Source: JBEKLJ01 sp050010255
GTDB taxonomy: Bacteria; Acidobacteriota; Terriglobia; Bryobacterales; Bryobacteraceae
Direction of reading: 5' to 3'
Length of the DNA: 64,000 bases
Assembly (NCBI GenBank): GCA_050010255.1
Contig: JBEKLJ010000001.1
Location: 1 to 64,000 of the forward strand
Of this stretch, positions 61,632 to 64,000 are shown in pieces (the first letter of the stretch is position 1; every line of letters begins with the position of its first letter). The notes below the pieces were generated by a model. That model did no database searches, had not been told where the DNA came from, and worked only from the letters and a program-made list of their open reading frames with translations. Made by a program: the position numbers and the translations under genes.

Positions 61632-63305
61632 ATGAAAAGAACTTTGTTAGTGGCTGTTCTTCTCGGGCTGGCTGCGGGGGTCATGAGTTCCCCGGCTGCA
61701 GCCCAAGCAGGCTCCAACAGCCTGGATGTCCAACTGCTTCAAGCCGCTGGCAACGGCGATACGGCAGCGGTTCAGCAACTCCTGGACAAGGGTGCCAACA
61801 TCGAGGCCAGGGACGAGTACGGTCGCACGCCATTGATGCTTGCGGTCGAATATCAGGACCGGACCGAGATTGCGAAGCTGCTCCTGGACAAGGGAGCCAA
61901 CATCGAAGCCAAAGCTAGTGTTTCTCCCTATGAGGGATGGACAGCATTGATTTTTGCGGCCAACGGGGGCAAGGTTGAGATTGCGAAGCTGCTCCTGGAC
62001 AAGGGAGCCAACATCGAAGCCAAAGCTAGTGTTTCTCCCCATGAGGGATGGACGGCATTGTTTTTTGCGGCCAACGGCGGCAAGGTTGAGGCTGCGAAGC
62101 TGCTTCTGGAGAAGGGAGCCAACATCGAGTCCAAGGACCGCCGCGGCTACACGGCGCTAGCGTGGGCGAAAATGCAGAGTGAAAGCGACGAAGGAGTTCT
62201 GAAGCTGTCTCCGGGCCACCCACTTTATCAGCGAATATTATCCAATCAGATAGAGGTGGTCCATCTATTGGAGCAGGCCATTGCGAAGAACCCTCAAAGT
62301 GCTCTTGCCGAGTCCGCCAGTGCTCTTCAGAGGCGACCCTATGATGAGGCCTTGGGTGAAAAGGTATTCAAGCTTGCTGCCAGCCTCCCGGCGCTTCCCC
62401 CTGTTCCGGAAGAGGCCCGCCAGCTCTTTCTTCAGGCTTCGGCGCTGATGAAACAGGCAAACATTCCCGATGATTTTGTCAAACCCATTGAACTGCTGGA
62501 GAAGGCCCTGGTAATCGCCCCTTGGTGGGGCAACGCCTACTACAACCTGTCGCGCGCTCTGGAACTGAGCGGGCAGTACGACGAAGCCGTGAAGCAGTTG
62601 AACTACTACATCGAGCTGAGCCCTTCGGAAGCCGATGCAACCGAGGCCCGCGCCCACATCTCTGTGATTCAGGCAGAGAAGGAGGCTGCTGCGCAAAAGA
62701 AGCGGGAGAACGAGGGTGTGCTGGCTGTGAAGTACGTGAGCGGCGGCATAACCCGCCAGCGCTATTCCGAAGTGCCCGCATGGTGGCATGAATCCGGCAG
62801 AGTAGACGCCCTTTATACGTATATGCTCCCGGAAGAGGGCCCGTTTTACGTTAACGTCTTCCGCATGCCTAGAGGCCACCTTCTCACCATTAGTCTGTTC
62901 GCGCTATCCAGCAATGGTGCTTACACGGGCGACCAAATTGCTGTCTATGCCTGGGATGAAACCAAGGGTGGCTGCTCCGAGGGTTATATGTTTGCATTTG
63001 GCGCGCACAGCTACACAGATGCTTGCGGGGTTCACTACGACGTAAGCGTTTCGAATCAGCCGAATGCAATCGTGACGGTTACGTACACGCCTACCGGCGC
63101 TTTCGTCACGATTCCGGTGGCTTTGCTCTATCGAGGCCGAGTGCTCAAGGTGGGTTGGGACTCGACTGGAACAGTTTATCAGGGTAGCCACGACAAAGGC
63201 GTAGAGGTGCTGCACTTCGATGGAAGTATGGTCGAAGCGGCGAAGAACCCTAACGTAAACGCCATGGGTCTGACGCCCACTAGCGTGATTCCGCACAAGA
63301 AGTAG
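61632..63305 (+). CDS. secreted ankyrin-repeat and TPR protein
   Basis: The 557-residue protein has a signal peptide (RTLLVAVLLGLAAGVMSSPAAA). About four ankyrin repeats follow (28-160) with units such as AKLLLDKGANIEAKASVSP and GWTALIFAANGGKVE. Two of them are almost identical at DNA level, in a 111-base (37-residue) tandem. A helical TPR-like part (about 260-345, with ALVIAPWWGNAYYNLSRALE) and a C-terminal domain with no recognised family (about 380-540) come next. Ankyrins mediate protein binding, here outside the cytosol. ATG at 61632 follows GGAGGGG. The signal region is a paralogue of that of the next gene. Confidence 0.8.
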   Translation: MKRTLLVAVLLGLAAGVMSSPAAAQAGSNSLDVQLLQAAGNGDTAAVQQLLDKGANIEARDEYGRTPLMLAVEYQDRTEIAKLLLDKGANIEAKASVSPYEGWTALIFAANGGKVEIAKLLLDKGANIEAKASVSPHEGWTALFFAANGGKVEAAKLLLEKGANIESKDRRGYTALAWAKMQSESDEGVLKLSPGHPLYQRILSNQIEVVHLLEQAIAKNPQSALAESASALQRRPYDEALGEKVFKLAASLPALPPVPEEARQLFLQASALMKQANIPDDFVKPIELLEKALVIAPWWGNAYYNLSRALELSGQYDEAVKQLNYYIELSPSEADATEARAHISVIQAEKEAAAQKKRENEGVLAVKYVSGGITRQRYSEVPAWWHESGRVDALYTYMLPEEGPFYVNVFRMPRGHLLTISLFALSSNGAYTGDQIAVYAWDETKGGCSEGYMFAFGAHSYTDACGVHYDVSVSNQPNAIVTVTYTPTGAFVTIPVALLYRGRVLKVGWDSTGTVYQGSHDKGVEVLHFDGSMVEAAKNPNVNAMGLTPTSVIPHKK

Positions 63306-63340
63306 GCGCGGAGCGTTGAGCTTCGCACATGGAGGCAATC

Positions 63341-64000
63341 ATGAAACGGTCTTTGTTGGTACCTGTTCTTCTCGGTTTGGCTGTGATGGTCGTGAGTGTG
63401 ACGCCCGCCATGGCGCAACATCTTGCAGGCTGTGGTTGCTACTGCGGAAAGGTGATCCGTCCCCCTTGCAGCGACGATGCCTGCAAGCAGGCCTGCGGCT
63501 GGAGCGCACCATCAACGGGCAGCAATCAGCCATCCGACAACTCCGCAGCCGAAGCCGAAGCCGAGCACCAGCGGCAACAAGAAGCCGAACGGCAAAGGCA
63601 GCTTGAGGCCGAGCGGCAGAGGCAGCGGGAGATCGAGGAACAAAGGAAGCGGGATGAGGAAGAAGCCAGGCGCCGCCAGGCAGAATTCGAGCGCAAAAAG
63701 CAGGAAGCCCTGAGCAGCATGAAGGGCATTGCCGAAAACGAACTCGGCCTGAAAGACGCTGGAGCGGGTGATCTTGGGCTGAAGGACATCGGCGACACAG
63801 GCGGAAGCGGTCTCGGCCTCAGGGAAGGCCCCGCCCCACCCGCCGCGCCCGTCACATCGACCCAGAAGCAGCCGGACTGCCAGTGGGGCGACCAAGGCTC
63901 TTCCTTGGTCGATCTCCGCTGCCTGGGGCTGGACCCGGACAAGCCTATTGTCCTCGATCCGCATATCGCCCGCGGTCAGGAGCGCGCCTTCCCCGCGCAG
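63341..64000 (+). CDS. secreted Cys-rich coiled-coil protein, open at window end
   Basis: The frame from ATG 63341 stays open to the end of the window (220 codons). After a signal peptide (RSLLVPVLLGLAVMVVSVTPAMAQ) comes a Cys-rich cluster (GCGCYCG, CSDDACKQACG). A strongly charged single helix follows (about 75-125, repeats of EAERQRQLEAERQRQ type), then a Gly/Leu-rich and Pro-rich part. No family is recognised. Ribosome site GGAGG and the first 65 bases closely resemble those of the ankyrin gene upstream, so the 5' ends are duplicates. The C-terminus is not visible. Confidence 0.7.
   Translation, partial: MKRSLLVPVLLGLAVMVVSVTPAMAQHLAGCGCYCGKVIRPPCSDDACKQACGWSAPSTGSNQPSDNSAAEAEAEHQRQQEAERQRQLEAERQRQREIEEQRKRDEEEARRRQAEFERKKQEALSSMKGIAENELGLKDAGAGDLGLKDIGDTGGSGLGLREGPAPPAAPVTSTQKQPDCQWGDQGSSLVDLRCLGLDPDKPIVLDPHIARGQERAFPAQ

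Noticed and set aside
61866..62130. Possible CRISPR-like tandem repeats
   Set aside because: The period is 111 bases, in frame, and encodes ankyrin units; there are no spacers.

Overview
The window is a piece of a high-GC Gram-negative chromosome. It carries a complete Tol-Pal operon, lpxC and an RND efflux operon. Gene content and protein flavour point to Acidobacteriota, probably the Solibacter/Bryobacter side. The pointers are a fused 3-dehydroquinate dehydratase/shikimate dehydrogenase, a TIGR03790-type protein, a DUF4097 adhesin-like lipoprotein, many Tat- or Sec-exported hydrolases, PEP-CTERM sorting and numerous short dispersed repeats. This placement is an inference from family recognition; no search was run. 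No rRNA, complete tRNA or CRISPR array is visible.

Layout. 1-4500: an exported M28 peptidase and a translationally coupled aminotransferase-pckA pair. 4500-8500: an orphan ferredoxin/ASKHA activator, a HicAB toxin-antitoxin pair with palindromic operators, and a small Tat protein coupled to an amidase. 8500-15400: aroDE fusion, then tolQ-tolR-tolA-tolB-pal-cpoB, all on the minus strand. 15600-18200: rpsO-pnp. 18300-25700: a Tat-exported TIM-barrel protein and a TetR-MFP-RND-OMF efflux operon with a palindromic operator at the tetR start. 25700-31200: ABC exporter, DUF218 protein, a HEPN/MNT toxin-antitoxin module sitting between two copies of the pgsA 3' end, pgsA and lpxC. 31300-39700: polA, then an accessory region. 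It holds a second copy of the polA 3' end, small membrane proteins, an IS66-type remnant, a tRNA 3'-half remnant, a nuclease-like gene and a 5'-truncated M1 peptidase, and ends in a DsbA-like protein. 39800-45200: DUF4097 lipoprotein and a tight three-gene operon of metalloprotease, metallo-beta-lactamase-fold protein and patatin-like lipase. 45700-49200: PEP-CTERM ice-binding-like protein, M20 peptidase, an apparently self-contained structured RNA gene, rpmE. 49200-57700: ECF sigma with regulator, PcrA/UvrD helicase with an overlapping 52-residue basic protein, amino acid permease, Spy-like protein, TIGR03790 protein. 57700-64000: a lytic transglycosylase with a REPIN-like hairpin at its start, repeats, and two secreted proteins with duplicated 5' ends (ankyrin/TPR protein and an open-ended coiled-coil protein).

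How it works together. The envelope theme dominates: Tol-Pal, LpxC, RND pump, lytic transglycosylase, CpxP/Spy-like proteins and phospholipid synthesis (pgsA). The accessory material clusters at 3' ends of core genes (pgsA, polA) and near tRNA debris, as expected for small integrative insertions. Several exported-protein genes have a TAnnnT box six bases before the start codon, which suggests leaderless transcripts. The best candidates for something undescribed are the protease/MBL/patatin operon, the RNA gene at about 48675-48900, and the two gene-3'-end-duplicating islands.
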